Counted from the first letter of the stretch, positions 16,427 to 24,964 are shown. The stretch: 64,000 nt of DNA from JALYNX01 sp035292685 (GCA_035292685.1 DATDPP010000040.1:129919-193918), one strand, 5' to 3'. Numbers and translations are program-made. The notes: generated by a model from the sequence alone, not told the origin.

Positions 16427-16987
16427 TTACGGTGCGTCGAGGAGGGTTCTCAGCGCTTCAACGGCTCGACGCTGAAGCTGCTCCACAGATCCCGTGCTGC
16501 GACAAGTGATCTCGCCAATCTCACGAGCCGTCCAACCCCCGAGGGCACGAAGGATGATGACCTCGCCTTGGTCGTCAGTCAGCTTATCGACGAGAGCAAG
16601 CAGCTCCTCGAGGCCGACCATCGCCAGAGCTTCATGTTCGACATTGGCTCGATCCACAGCGAAGTCGTGCACGGCGGTGTCCAGGGGCTCCTCGGTCCGC
16701 CGGAGGCGCCGACGAATCTCGTCGACCCGGCGCGCCCTTGCGATGGTGAACACCCAGGCTCGAAAGCCTCTGGCATCTCCTTTGAAGTCATCGATGCGAC
16801 GGGCGACCTCGAGGAACACGTCACCGACCACATCTTCGGGGTCCGACAGGTGGCTGGCTCGCACAAAGCCCAGAAGTTGGGGGGCAAGCCAGTCATAAAG
16901 GGCCCGCCAGATGGTCTCGTTTCCGGCCTTTGCCGCGCGAAGATGTGCCGCGAAATCCCGGTCCGGAATGGTTGGGGTGGGGGGCAC
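16427..16987 (-). CDS. ECF-type RNA polymerase sigma factor
   Basis: Alternative sigma factor of 186 residues. Region sigma2 spans ~30-98, with the SDPEDVVGDVFLEVARRIDDF helix and AWVFTIARARRVDEIRRR recognising the -10. Region sigma4 spans ~125-182 (LTDDQGEVIILRALGGWTA, then a helix-turn-helix contacting the -35). There is no extra C-terminal domain. I use GTG 16987, preceded by AAGGAG; an upstream TTG (17071) lies inside the promoter's -35 hexamer, so it is unlikely to be translated. First gene of a four-gene unit with the membrane, secreted and lipoprotein genes. Confidence 0.88.
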   Translation of the reverse strand: MPPTPTIPDRDFAAHLRAAKAGNETIWRALYDWLAPQLLGFVRASHLSDPEDVVGDVFLEVARRIDDFKGDARGFRAWVFTIARARRVDEIRRRLRRTEEPLDTAVHDFAVDRANVEHEALAMVGLEELLALVDKLTDDQGEVIILRALGGWTAREIGEITCRSTGSVEQLQRRAVEALRTLLDAP

Positions 16988-17041
16988 CTGACTCCTTGGT
17001 TGGTCGAGCTGAGCACGGCTCGGCCTCCCAGGCCCGATCTC

Positions 17042-17071
17042 ATAGAAGCACAGGCCGGAGCCCGGTGTCAA
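17042..17071 (-). promoter_or_regulatory. Promoter of the ECF sigma unit
   Basis: Read on the minus strand: TTGACA (17071-17066), an 18-bp spacer, then TTCTAT (17047-17042). This is a near-consensus housekeeping promoter about 50 nt upstream of the GTG at 16987. It also shows why the more distant TTG is not the start. No ECF-type GGAAC...CGTC signature was noticed, so autoregulation by the sigma itself is not supported. Confidence 0.5.
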
Positions 17072-17178
17072 GGGCGGAGGGCCAATCCGGTCCCCGGTGC
17101 TCTACCCCGTATTGGCCGGTCGTACGCTGCCGAACGGCAGGTCGGAGACCATGGGCCAAGATCGTGCCGGCGGGTGGC

Positions 17179-18027
17179 TTACAACCCCTTGGGATGCCAG
17201 ACGGTCTTGGTCTCGGTGAAGGCGGCAATCCGATAAGGGCTCTGCCCGGGGCCGTTGGGCGACGGCAGCACCACTCGCTTCACGTTGTGTACGGCACCCT
17301 GTTGCACCCGGACCGCCTGCTCCTCGGTGGCCCCACCGGCGTCGACAGCATTGACATCCATGTGGTCGGCCAGCCACGGGATCAACTCCTCTTTGAGCCC
17401 CGTCAGCACGTTGACCACCCCACCGGGCAGATCTGAGCTGTTCAACACCTCGGTGAAGGTGATGGCCGGCATCGGGTAGCGCTCTGAGGCCAGGACGACG
17501 GTGGTGTTCCCGGGCACCAGCACCGGCGCCAGCCGGGTCACCAGGCCCAACAGGGCCGGCTCTTCGGGGGCAATCACTCCAACCACCCCGGTCGGCTCCG
17601 GCGCCGAAATGTTGAAAAAGGGCCCGGCCACCGGGTTGATGTTGCCGTAGATCTGGGCGAACTTGTCGGCCCACCCCGCATACCAGACCATGCTGTCGAT
17701 CGACGCTGCCACCTCGGCTTCAGCGGCCCGTTTGGCGACCCCACCGGCTTGGAGCTGCTCGACGAAGGTGCCCCAACGGTCCTCCAGGGTCTCGGCGATG
17801 CGGTACATGACCTGGCCCCGGTTGTAACCGCTGGCGGAGGCCCAACCCGACACCGCCTCCCTCGCCACTCGCACCCCATCCCGTAGGTCCTTGCGGCTTG
17901 CCTGGGCGACCCGAGCCAGCACCTCCCCGTCGCCACCTAGCGCGGGGTAGGAGCGACCCGACTCGGAACGGGGGAACTTGCCCCCGATGTAAAGCTTGTA
18001 GGTCTTGCGGACCTCGAGACGGCTCAT
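17179..18027 (-). CDS. Half-length pseudo-aldehyde dehydrogenase (ALDH16 C-domain-like)
   Basis: A 282-residue protein with the N-terminal ALDH architecture (KLYIGGKFPRSESGR start; MVWYAGWADKFAQIYGNINP; GVVGVIAPEEPALLGL). The catalytic half with the active-site Cys and Glu is missing. The usual PWNFP reads APEEP and the NAD-binding LKPAE Lys is lost (LASERYP), so dehydrogenase activity is unlikely. It overlaps the full ALDH gene by 4 nt (ATGA). The order full ALDH then ALDH-like half matches the two halves of fused ALDH16 proteins, where the second domain is a non-catalytic scaffold. I read it as a split ALDH16-type partner subunit, not a decayed gene. Confidence 0.72.
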   Translation of the reverse strand: MSRLEVRKTYKLYIGGKFPRSESGRSYPALGGDGEVLARVAQASRKDLRDGVRVAREAVSGWASASGYNRGQVMYRIAETLEDRWGTFVEQLQAGGVAKRAAEAEVAASIDSMVWYAGWADKFAQIYGNINPVAGPFFNISAPEPTGVVGVIAPEEPALLGLVTRLAPVLVPGNTTVVLASERYPMPAITFTEVLNSSDLPGGVVNVLTGLKEELIPWLADHMDVNAVDAGGATEEQAVRVQQGAVHNVKRVVLPSPNGPGQSPYRIAAFTETKTVWHPKGL

Positions 18028-19502
18028 GTCTCGTCCCAGTCCATGTAGGCGAGGAGGCCGTGACGACCACCCTCACGCCCGAACCCCGATTCCTTGTATC
18101 CGCCAAACGGGGAGGCTGGGTCGAACTTGTTGTAGGTGTTGGCCCACACCACTCCGGCCTGGAGACGGTCGGCCATCCACAGAATCCTCGAACCCTTCGC
18201 GGTCCACACCCCGGCCGAGAGCCCGTACGGGGTGTTGTTTGCCTTCTCCACCGCCTCCTCGGGGGTGCGAAAGGAAAGGATCGACAGGACCGGCCCGAAA
18301 ATCTCCTCCTGGGCGATGCGATGGGATTGCGCCACATTGGTGAACAGGGTCGGTTTGAAGAAGAACCCGCGATCAGGAAGCACGCAGTCGGGCTGGAACA
18401 TCTCAGCCCCCTCGTCGAGCCCCGAGTCGACCAACTCGGTGATCTTCTCCAACTGGTCGCGGCTGTTGATGGCCCCGACGTCGGTGTTCTTGTCCATCGG
18501 GTCACCAACCCGCAATGTGGACAGCCGTCGTTTCAGCTTGTCGACGAAACGGTCGTGGATGTTCTCCTGGACCAGGAGCCGGCTCCCCGCACAGCAGACG
18601 TGGCCCTGGTTGAAGAAGATCCCGTTGATCACGCCCTCGATCGCCTGGTCGAGCGGGGCGTCCTCGAAGATGACGTGGGCCGCCTTGCCCCCCAGTTCCA
18701 GGGTCACCTTCTTGTGGCTCCCGGCGAGCTGACTCTGGATGAGCTTGCCAACTGCGGTCGAGCCGGTGAATGCCACTTTGTCCACGTCAGGGTGCCCGAC
18801 CACCGCGGCGCCGGTCCCGCCGGCCCCGGTGACCACGTTGAACACACCTGGGGGCAGCCCCGCTTCGGCGGCGATCTGAGCCATGATAAGGGCGGTCAGC
18901 GGCGTGGTCTCCGCCGGTTTCAAGACCACCGTGTTTCCGGCGGCGAGCGCCGGCGCGACCTTCCAGGCCAGCATCAGCAACGGGAAGTTCCAGGGGATCA
19001 CCTGTCCGGCCACACCCAGCGGCCTGGGCCTCACCCCGGGAAAGGCGTACTCCAGCTTGTCGGCCCACCCGGCGTAGTAGAAGAAGTGACCGGCCACCAG
19101 GGGCAGGTCAACGTCGCGAGCCTCCTTGATCGGCTTTCCGCCATCGAGGGTCTCCAGGACCGCCAGCTCCCGGGATCGCTCCTGGATCATGCGGGCGATG
19201 CGGAACACGTACTTGGCCCGCTCCGCCGCCTCCATCGGCTCCCAGACGTCGGTGTAGGCGCGCCGGGCGGCGGCCACGGCATCGTCCACATCCGCCTCAC
19301 CGGCCTCGGCGACCTCGGCGAGTGGCTCCTCGGTGGCCGGGTTGATGGTCGGGAAGTACCGCTTCGACTTGGGGCTGACGAACTTGCCATCGATGAACAG
19401 CCCGTAGCGGCCCTCGATGGTGACGAGGTCAGCAGACTCCCGGGATCCGGCGTACTCCCACTTCAGGGTTGGAGCGGCAGGGGTTCCGATCTCGATGGCC
19501 AC
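18024..19502 (-). CDS. Aldehyde dehydrogenase (catalytic, ALDH16-like)
   Basis: NAD(P)-dependent oxidation of an aldehyde to the acid. The 492-residue protein has all key elements: PWNFPLLMLAWK, LKPAETTPL (cofactor Lys and Glu), FTGSTAVG, LELGGKAAHVIF with the general-base Glu, and GHVCCAGSR with the nucleophile Cys. The next Gly-rich FNQGHVCC segment fits the family. It sits between deoC and the pseudo-ALDH gene. DeoC releases acetaldehyde, so acetaldehyde is the likeliest substrate (inference). The GTG start at 19502 has AAGGA 6 nt upstream. Confidence 0.87.
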   Translation of the reverse strand: MAIEIGTPAAPTLKWEYAGSRESADLVTIEGRYGLFIDGKFVSPKSKRYFPTINPATEEPLAEVAEAGEADVDDAVAAARRAYTDVWEPMEAAERAKYVFRIARMIQERSRELAVLETLDGGKPIKEARDVDLPLVAGHFFYYAGWADKLEYAFPGVRPRPLGVAGQVIPWNFPLLMLAWKVAPALAAGNTVVLKPAETTPLTALIMAQIAAEAGLPPGVFNVVTGAGGTGAAVVGHPDVDKVAFTGSTAVGKLIQSQLAGSHKKVTLELGGKAAHVIFEDAPLDQAIEGVINGIFFNQGHVCCAGSRLLVQENIHDRFVDKLKRRLSTLRVGDPMDKNTDVGAINSRDQLEKITELVDSGLDEGAEMFQPDCVLPDRGFFFKPTLFTNVAQSHRIAQEEIFGPVLSILSFRTPEEAVEKANNTPYGLSAGVWTAKGSRILWMADRLQAGVVWANTYNKFDPASPFGGYKESGFGREGGRHGLLAYMDWDET

Positions 19503-19504
19503 GA

Positions 19505-20458
19505 TCAGTCCTTGGTGAAGTAGTCGGGCGACCAGTAGCGGCCGGTCTTCAGCCAGCGGATCTGCATCAGGACGTCGTTGAGCAGGGTCGAGGCGCCGAA
19601 GCGGAACCAGTCGGGGGTCATCCAGGCTTCACCCAGGGTCTCGTTGAGGACCACCAGATAGCGGATGGCGTCCTTGGCGGTGCGGATGCCGCCGGCGGGC
19701 TTCATCCCGACCATGACCCCGGTGGCGTCCATGAAGTCACGGATCGCCTCCAACATCACCAGAGCCACAGGGAGGGTCGCGGCGGGCTGCACCTTGCCGG
19801 TCGAGGTCTTGATGAAGTCGGCCCCGGCGGTCATCGCCAGCAATGAGGCCTGACGGACGTTGTCGAGGGTGACCAGCTCCCCGGTCTCGAGGATCACCTT
19901 GAGATGGGTGTCCCCGCAGGCGTCTTTCACCCGACGGATCTCGTCGAAGACCTTGAAGTACTCGCCACTGAGGAAAGCCCCCCGGTCGATCACCATGTCC
20001 ACCTCGTCGGCGCCCAGCCGAACCACCCGGGTCACCTCCTCCACCTTGAGATCGGTATCCACGAGACCCGACGGGAAATAGCTGGCGACGCTGGCAACTT
20101 TGACACTGGTGCCCGCGGTGGCCTCGACCGCGTGCTTCACCATGTTGGGATAGACACACACCGCCGCCACGGAAGGGACACTGGCATCCAGGGGATCGGG
20201 GCGGATCGCCTTGGCCGACATCTGGGCGACCTTGCCCGGCGTGTCCTTCCCCTCCAGCGTGGTCAGGTCGATCATTCGCGTGATCAGGTCGAGAGCGGCC
20301 CGTTTCGACTCCCGCTTGATGGAGCGCGTGGAGAGGGCGGCCACCCGCTCGTTTGCCCCGACCTCGTCGACCGAGGGCACCGAGCGCAGGAACGAGCGCA
20401 GGCTGGGAGTCGTGATCCGATTGGGCAGGATCGAGGTGCGGGCAGGGGCGAGGGTCAC
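19505..20458 (-). CDS. deoC: Deoxyribose-phosphate aldolase
   Basis: Class I aldolase splitting 2-deoxyribose 5-phosphate into acetaldehyde and glyceraldehyde 3-phosphate (deoxynucleoside catabolism). The TIM-barrel landmarks are DEVDMVID, KVILETGEL, the Schiff-base Lys217 in ADFIKTSTGK, and the second Lys253 in GMKPAGGIRT. At 317 residues it is the long form with an ~60-residue N-terminal extension, like eukaryotic-type DeoC. A GTG start at 20458 is used; TAACAT lies 10 nt upstream. It leads an operon with the ALDH pair, consistent with disposal of acetaldehyde. Confidence 0.92.
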   Translation of the reverse strand: MTLAPARTSILPNRITTPSLRSFLRSVPSVDEVGANERVAALSTRSIKRESKRAALDLITRMIDLTTLEGKDTPGKVAQMSAKAIRPDPLDASVPSVAAVCVYPNMVKHAVEATAGTSVKVASVASYFPSGLVDTDLKVEEVTRVVRLGADEVDMVIDRGAFLSGEYFKVFDEIRRVKDACGDTHLKVILETGELVTLDNVRQASLLAMTAGADFIKTSTGKVQPAATLPVALVMLEAIRDFMDATGVMVGMKPAGGIRTAKDAIRYLVVLNETLGEAWMTPDWFRFGASTLLNDVLMQIRWLKTGRYWSPDYFTKD

Positions 20459-20507
20459 AGCCGGATCAATGTTACAGGGGAGACACGTCTCCTCCCCCAG
20501 GAGCGAT

Positions 20508-21596
20508 CTATGCCTGCGGACCCGAGATCAGGTGGTAGCTGATCCCCTGATCGATCGACATCTCCATCTGGAAGCCGATCATCTCACCCGTGGTTTCGTC
20601 GGGGACCAACATGTCCATGGCGACGTGAGTGGCCGCGGTGATAACCGATTGACGGGTGACACCGGCCTCGGAATCGAAGCGTGAGGTCCCATCCGCGCTC
20701 GTGTCGTCGACGGTGATCAGGAACTTGAGTTGGCTCATCAACTGGTCGAACTCTGCTGTCTCCTCGGCGGTGGCCTCCTCGGGGATGAAAGCGCCGAACA
20801 GGCCACGGAAGAACTCGGCCATATCGAACTCGATCGGCGAAGTGGTCGAAGTGGTGTCGATCACATACACGTCTGCCCCATCGAACTGCTCCACACCCGT
20901 GATGGTGTTGGTGACGCTGGTGACCACCGGTTCGTCTCCGAGCCCCGGGGTCTCGATCTCCTCGGACCAGGTGTCGCCCACAGCCACCTCATCGTCGGAG
21001 AAGAGCGGCCCGAAGAACTGACCGGGGTCGAGACCTGGTGCAGGAACGCCACCGTCCATGGATCCAAGGCTTCCAAGCACGCCGCCGAGCGGGTCTTCGA
21101 GATCCTCACCACCGGCGCTGATGACATTGCCCTGCTCGTCGACAACCACGGTCACGTCGACCGGCTCCATCGAGGCAAAGTCGGGCACTTCGCTCGAGTC
21201 GACCGGCTTGCCGTCAACGGTGCCCGTGACGGAAACATCCTCGAATTCACCGGTGATATGGATTTCGTACGTTCCATCTTCGGGGCCATCGGTCACGGTA
21301 TGGGTGAAGACTGCAGTCCCTGCGATGTCCACCGAGGCGTCACCAGGCATCCCCTCTTCACCCATGGCCGAAGCATCTCCGGTGGCGGTGAGGTCGATGT
21401 GTTGGTCCAGCCCAACCTCGTACTGGAATTCGTCACCGGCAGTCAGGGAGTAGCTGAGCAGAACCGCCTCTGCCGACGGCGTCGGGATGGTCGTGTTGTC
21501 CGCAACGGCCGTGGTCGTGGTTTGGGCTGACCCCCCGCAGGCGGCCAGGGCGGCGAGGGCCAGGACGGCGCCGAGGGAGAGGGAACGCTTGATCAT
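20508..21596 (-). CDS. Lipoprotein of unknown function
   Basis: A 362-residue predicted lipoprotein. The signal peptide IKRSLSLGAVLALAALAAC has lipobox LAAC and is followed by a short Thr-rich stretch. The rest is a beta-rich secreted domain, with GDEFQYEVGLDQHIDLTATG and a later strand series including QLKFLITVDD and ATHVAMDML. Such LolA-like or DUF6263-like folds are possible, but I do not claim one. The start ATG at 21596 is set by the signal peptide, with a TAACCT -10 box (21609-21604) 7 nt upstream (leaderless pattern). It is divergent from the DMT transporter. Confidence 0.6.
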   Translation of the reverse strand: MIKRSLSLGAVLALAALAACGGSAQTTTTAVADNTTIPTPSAEAVLLSYSLTAGDEFQYEVGLDQHIDLTATGDASAMGEEGMPGDASVDIAGTAVFTHTVTDGPEDGTYEIHITGEFEDVSVTGTVDGKPVDSSEVPDFASMEPVDVTVVVDEQGNVISAGGEDLEDPLGGVLGSLGSMDGGVPAPGLDPGQFFGPLFSDDEVAVGDTWSEEIETPGLGDEPVVTSVTNTITGVEQFDGADVYVIDTTSTTSPIEFDMAEFFRGLFGAFIPEEATAEETAEFDQLMSQLKFLITVDDTSADGTSRFDSEAGVTRQSVITAATHVAMDMLVPDETTGEMIGFQMEMSIDQGISYHLISGPQA

Positions 21597-21668
21597 GTCC
21601 GTCAGGTTATCGGCATCCAGCAGTTTTCTTTTAGGACTACCAGAAGCCGCAGTTAGCGTGCCGGATTC

Positions 21669-22577
21669 ATGAATCCCTGGACCCCACTCCTGGCGGCGAC
21701 CCTCGGGTGGGGCTCGGCTGCCGTGCTGACGAGAGCCATCTTGAACAGCGGTGTCTCCGCCTTCATAGTGGTCCCGGTTCGTTTCGGTGTTGCCTTCGTT
21801 GCCATCTTGCTGGTCTCTCGATTCTGGGCGAGGTTTCGTCAGTTCGATAGTCGTCACTGGGCAAGGGGCCTGGTCCTCGGAGGCGTGGCATTGGCTATCC
21901 CCAACACCTTCTTCACCATGGGGCTGGTCGAGCTCCCGGCGAGCCTCGGAGGGCTGATGGTCGCCCTGATCCCGGTGGCCACAGTCGGCGCCGCGCATTT
22001 CCTGGTCGAAGGAGAACGGTTCAACCCGCGATCCATCCCTGGCCTGATCGTCTCGCTGATCGGGGTCGGGATCCTGGTCGGGCTCGGGGGCGGGGCCCTG
22101 GAAGGCGTGGGCAACCTGTCGCGTGGTGTGGCGTTCTCGCTGGTAGCGGTCTGCCTCGCCGGGATCGGGGGAGCTCTCACGCGTCGCTTTGCATTGGGGG
22201 TGGGCGGAGATGGGCTGGTCATCCCGCAGTTCGCGTTCGCAACTGTGTTCTCTGCCCTCGTCCTGCCCTTTGTCGACACCGCTCCATTGACCGCGGTCCA
22301 AGCGTCAGAATGGGCGCTCCTCATCGCTCTCGGAACATTGGCGACGGCGGTCCCATTCACCGCCTTCCTGATCGCAGCCCAGGTCAACCCGGCCTCCCGA
22401 CTCGCAGTTGTTGGGTACCTGGTACCGGTTCTGGCGGTCACCCTCGCGGTGACATTCCTCGGTGAGAGCCTCACCTTCACCGTGGCCGTCGGCGCCGTTC
22501 TCATCATCGGCGGAGTCGTGATGACCGAGCGAGCCAGCCAGCACGTCCCGGTCCCTGGGGTCAACACCGCGAGGTGA
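21669..22577 (+). CDS. EamA/DMT-superfamily transporter
   Basis: Ten-helix drug/metabolite transporter (302 aa) made of two repeated EamA domains. The first half begins WTPLLAATLGWGSAAVLTRAIL and contains the family-typical PASLGGLMVALIPV. The second repeat starts at RGVAFSLVAVCLAGIGGALTRR and ends with ASRLAVVGYLVPVLAVTLA and FLGESLTF. The substrate is unknown; exporters of amino acids or metabolites are common in this family. The ATG at 21669 follows TAGCGT by 9 nt. It precedes metG by 31 bp on the same strand. Confidence 0.85.
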   Translation: MNPWTPLLAATLGWGSAAVLTRAILNSGVSAFIVVPVRFGVAFVAILLVSRFWARFRQFDSRHWARGLVLGGVALAIPNTFFTMGLVELPASLGGLMVALIPVATVGAAHFLVEGERFNPRSIPGLIVSLIGVGILVGLGGGALEGVGNLSRGVAFSLVAVCLAGIGGALTRRFALGVGGDGLVIPQFAFATVFSALVLPFVDTAPLTAVQASEWALLIALGTLATAVPFTAFLIAAQVNPASRLAVVGYLVPVLAVTLAVTFLGESLTFTVAVGAVLIIGGVVMTERASQHVPVPGVNTAR

Positions 22578-22608
22578 GCGACCGGCTGCCGTTTACCCTC
22601 CGGGGCGC

Positions 22609-24246
22609 ATGAGTCGCCGCATCCTCGTCGCCGTCGCCTGGCCCTACGCCAGCGGCCCGCGTCACCTCGGGCATTTGGCGGGTGCATACCTGCCGGCCGA
22701 CATCTTCGCCCGCTATCACCGTCTTGCCGGGAACGAGGTGCTGATGGTCTCCGGCTCCGATGTACATGGCACACCAATCACCGTCAGGGCCGACAATGAA
22801 GGGGTCGAGCCTCAGGTGATCGTGGACACATATCACACCGAGTTTCTCGACAACTGGCAGAAGCTCGGGATCTCCTGGGACCTGTATACCTCGACTGGCA
22901 CCCCGAATCATCACGCCGTCACTCAGGAGATGTTCCTACGCCTCCTCGACAACGGATACCTCGCAAAGCAGACCTCACACCAGTTCTACGACCCCGACGT
23001 CGAGCGCTTCCTCCCTGACCGATACGTGGAGGGAACCTGTCCCCACTGCGGCTACGAGGAGGCTCGGGGCGACCAGTGTGAGAACTGTGGACGCACCCTC
23101 GATGCAACCGACCTGATCAACCCCCGCTCCCGGCTCAGCGGGGCGACCCCGGTGCTGCGCGAGACCGAGCATTTCTTTCTCCTGCTCTCAAAGCTCGAGG
23201 AGCCGATCCGGGAATGGCTGGAGTCAAGGGTGGGGTGGCGCCGGCATGTGAAGAATTGGGCTCTGGGCATGGTCAACGAAGGCCTCCCCGACCGAGCGAT
23301 CACCCGCGACATCGAGTGGGGCGTTGAGGTACCGGTCGACGACTTGGGACCGGGCAAGAGGATCTATGTCTGGTTCGACGCAGTCATCGGCTACTTGTCG
23401 GCCGCCAAGGAGTGGGCGCAGATGCATGGCGATCCCGAGGCGTGGCGCAAATGGTGGCAAGACCCCGAGGCCGAGTCCTACTACTTCGTTGGCAAAGACA
23501 ACATCCCGTTTCACACGGTGATCTGGCCCGGGATGCTCATGGGCTATGGAGGGCTGAACCTTCCCACCGACGTCCCGGCCAACCAGTACGTCACATTCGG
23601 ATCGGAAAAGGCATCTGCCAGCCGGGGAGTCGGCAGAGACATCGGTTGGTATGCGGAGCGGCTTCAGCCCGATGCGCTTCGTTATGCAATCGCCGCGGTG
23701 CTCCCCGAGCAGAACGACACCGATCTCTCCGACGAGGAGATCATTCGCAGGATCAACGACGAGTTGGTCGCCACCTGGGGCAACCTGGTCAATCGAGTCC
23801 TGGCGCTGACGGCCAGCAATTTCGACGGGTTTGTGCCCACTCCGTCAGAGCTGACTGGCGAAGATCAGGCGCTCCTCGGCAACGTCGACAAGACGCTGGC
23901 CACGGTGGCATCACACATCGAAAGGGTGGAGTTGAGGGCGGGTCTGCGAGCCGGGATGGACTGTGCCTCGGAGGTCAACGTCTACCTCAACGCCAACGCC
24001 CCCTGGAAGCTGGTCAAGGAAGACCCGCAACGTGCCGAGACGATTCTATGGACCGCAATCCAGGCGATCTCGGGGATCAGGGTCGCCCTTTCCCCCTATC
24101 TCCCGTTCACGACGCCCCAGGTGGGAAAGATGTTGGGCCTACCCGACGCGGTCGAAACATGGGAGCGTCCTCAGGTCGAAGCGGGGACCGCCCTGGGGAC
24201 CGTGGAGCCGTTGTTCGTCAAGCTGGAGAGCGACGCCCTGGACTGA
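22609..24246 (+). CDS. metG: Methionyl-tRNA synthetase
   Basis: Charges tRNA-Met with methionine. The class I Rossmann core has the HIGH equivalent HLGH (residues ~20-23). A single Cys4 zinc knuckle (CPHCGYEE...CENCG) is present, and FYWFDA-type active-site residues appear as YVWFDAVIGY. The second signature is EKASASRG, where the usual KMSKS is KASAS, as in the KFSTS-like archaeal/type 2 enzymes. An alpha-helical anticodon domain follows and there is no C-terminal tRNA-binding EMAP domain, giving 545 residues. TACCCT lies 9 nt before the ATG. Confidence 0.93.
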   Translation: MSRRILVAVAWPYASGPRHLGHLAGAYLPADIFARYHRLAGNEVLMVSGSDVHGTPITVRADNEGVEPQVIVDTYHTEFLDNWQKLGISWDLYTSTGTPNHHAVTQEMFLRLLDNGYLAKQTSHQFYDPDVERFLPDRYVEGTCPHCGYEEARGDQCENCGRTLDATDLINPRSRLSGATPVLRETEHFFLLLSKLEEPIREWLESRVGWRRHVKNWALGMVNEGLPDRAITRDIEWGVEVPVDDLGPGKRIYVWFDAVIGYLSAAKEWAQMHGDPEAWRKWWQDPEAESYYFVGKDNIPFHTVIWPGMLMGYGGLNLPTDVPANQYVTFGSEKASASRGVGRDIGWYAERLQPDALRYAIAAVLPEQNDTDLSDEEIIRRINDELVATWGNLVNRVLALTASNFDGFVPTPSELTGEDQALLGNVDKTLATVASHIERVELRAGLRAGMDCASEVNVYLNANAPWKLVKEDPQRAETILWTAIQAISGIRVALSPYLPFTTPQVGKMLGLPDAVETWERPQVEAGTALGTVEPLFVKLESDALD

Positions 24247-24329
24247 GTGAAACTCCGGGGCAGTCGCCGGGGTCGAACCAGGGTGAACCCCCATTCCCCC
24301 AACCGCCAGTCGCGGCTACGTTTCCACTC

Positions 24330-24572
24330 ATGACGCGGATCGCGCGAGTGCTGGGTGGGTTCATCCTGATCATCGCCGGCCTGGCCATGCTCGTCTTGCC
24401 CGGGCCGGGGATACTCACCATTCTCGGCGGCCTGGCCCTGATCGGACAGGAGTTCGAATGGGCCCGGCGCATCGTCGACCGGGTCAAGGCGATGGTTGCA
24501 AACGTGCTTCGCCAGTCCTCCGAGCAGTCAACCGAGGACCGTTCGGATCATGCGGGTCACCCTGGCGGATAG
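24330..24572 (+). CDS. Small PGPGW-type transmembrane protein
   Basis: An 80-residue membrane protein. A hydrophobic hairpin, VLGGFILIIAGLAMLVLPGPGILTILGGLALI, contains the PGPG motif that defines the PGPGW putative transmembrane family, and a short charged tail follows (ARRIVDRVKAMV). Function is unknown; members often lie near cell-envelope or stress genes. The ATG at 24330 has TACGTT exactly 7 nt upstream. Its 3' end overlaps the convergent sodN gene by 16 nt. Confidence 0.72.
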   Translation: MTRIARVLGGFILIIAGLAMLVLPGPGILTILGGLALIGQEFEWARRIVDRVKAMVANVLRQSSEQSTEDRSDHAGHPGG

Positions 24573-24964
24573 ACCCCCATCCCCTTCGCCTTCTCCGTCT
24601 GCCAGAAGACGTCACTTATCTCGTCGATGAGGGCGATCAGCTTGCGCCCGTCATCAGGGTCGACTGACTTCTTGGCCTCCCCTGCCTGATGAATCGCCCT
24701 CCAAAAGAGGTCGTCGAGGTTGGGAAACTGCTCCCGGTGCTCTGCGGTGAAGAAGTCGGCCCACAGCACCATCAGATGATGCTTGACCTCCTCGGCCCGC
24801 TCTTCTTTGAGGGCGATGGCTCTTGCCTTGAAGACCTCGTCGTCGGAGCTGGCGTACTTCTCGGCGATCTTCAGCACAGACATGGCCTCGATCTTGGCCT
24901 GGGCCGGATCGTAGACCCCGCAATAAAGGTCGCAGTGAGCGTGGGCGACGGTTAGCTGACGCAT
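24557..24964 (-). CDS. sodN: Nickel-dependent superoxide dismutase (precursor)
   Basis: NiSOD converts superoxide to oxygen and hydrogen peroxide and forms a homohexamer of four-helix bundles. The 135-residue precursor starts at ATG 24964 with AAGGAG 5 nt upstream. A 9-residue leader (MRQLTVAHA) precedes the mature N-terminus HCDLYCGVYDP: His1, Cys2 and Cys6 are the nickel ligands. Position 5, normally Pro, is Tyr (codon TAT), so the hook is HCxxYCGxY. The rest matches NiSOD (KIAEKY, VKHHLMVLWADFF, FPNLDDLFWRAIHQAGEAKKSVDP). The leader must be cut by a SodX-type protease, which is encoded divergently next door. Confidence 0.93.
   Translation of the reverse strand: MRQLTVAHAHCDLYCGVYDPAQAKIEAMSVLKIAEKYASSDDEVFKARAIALKEERAEEVKHHLMVLWADFFTAEHREQFPNLDDLFWRAIHQAGEAKKSVDPDDGRKLIALIDEISDVFWQTEKAKGMGVYPPG

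Noticed and set aside
17179..18027. Half-length ALDH as a broken pseudogene
   Set aside because: It has its own start overlapping the upstream gene, no internal stops and a length that fits the second part of ALDH16, so a partner subunit is more likely than decay.
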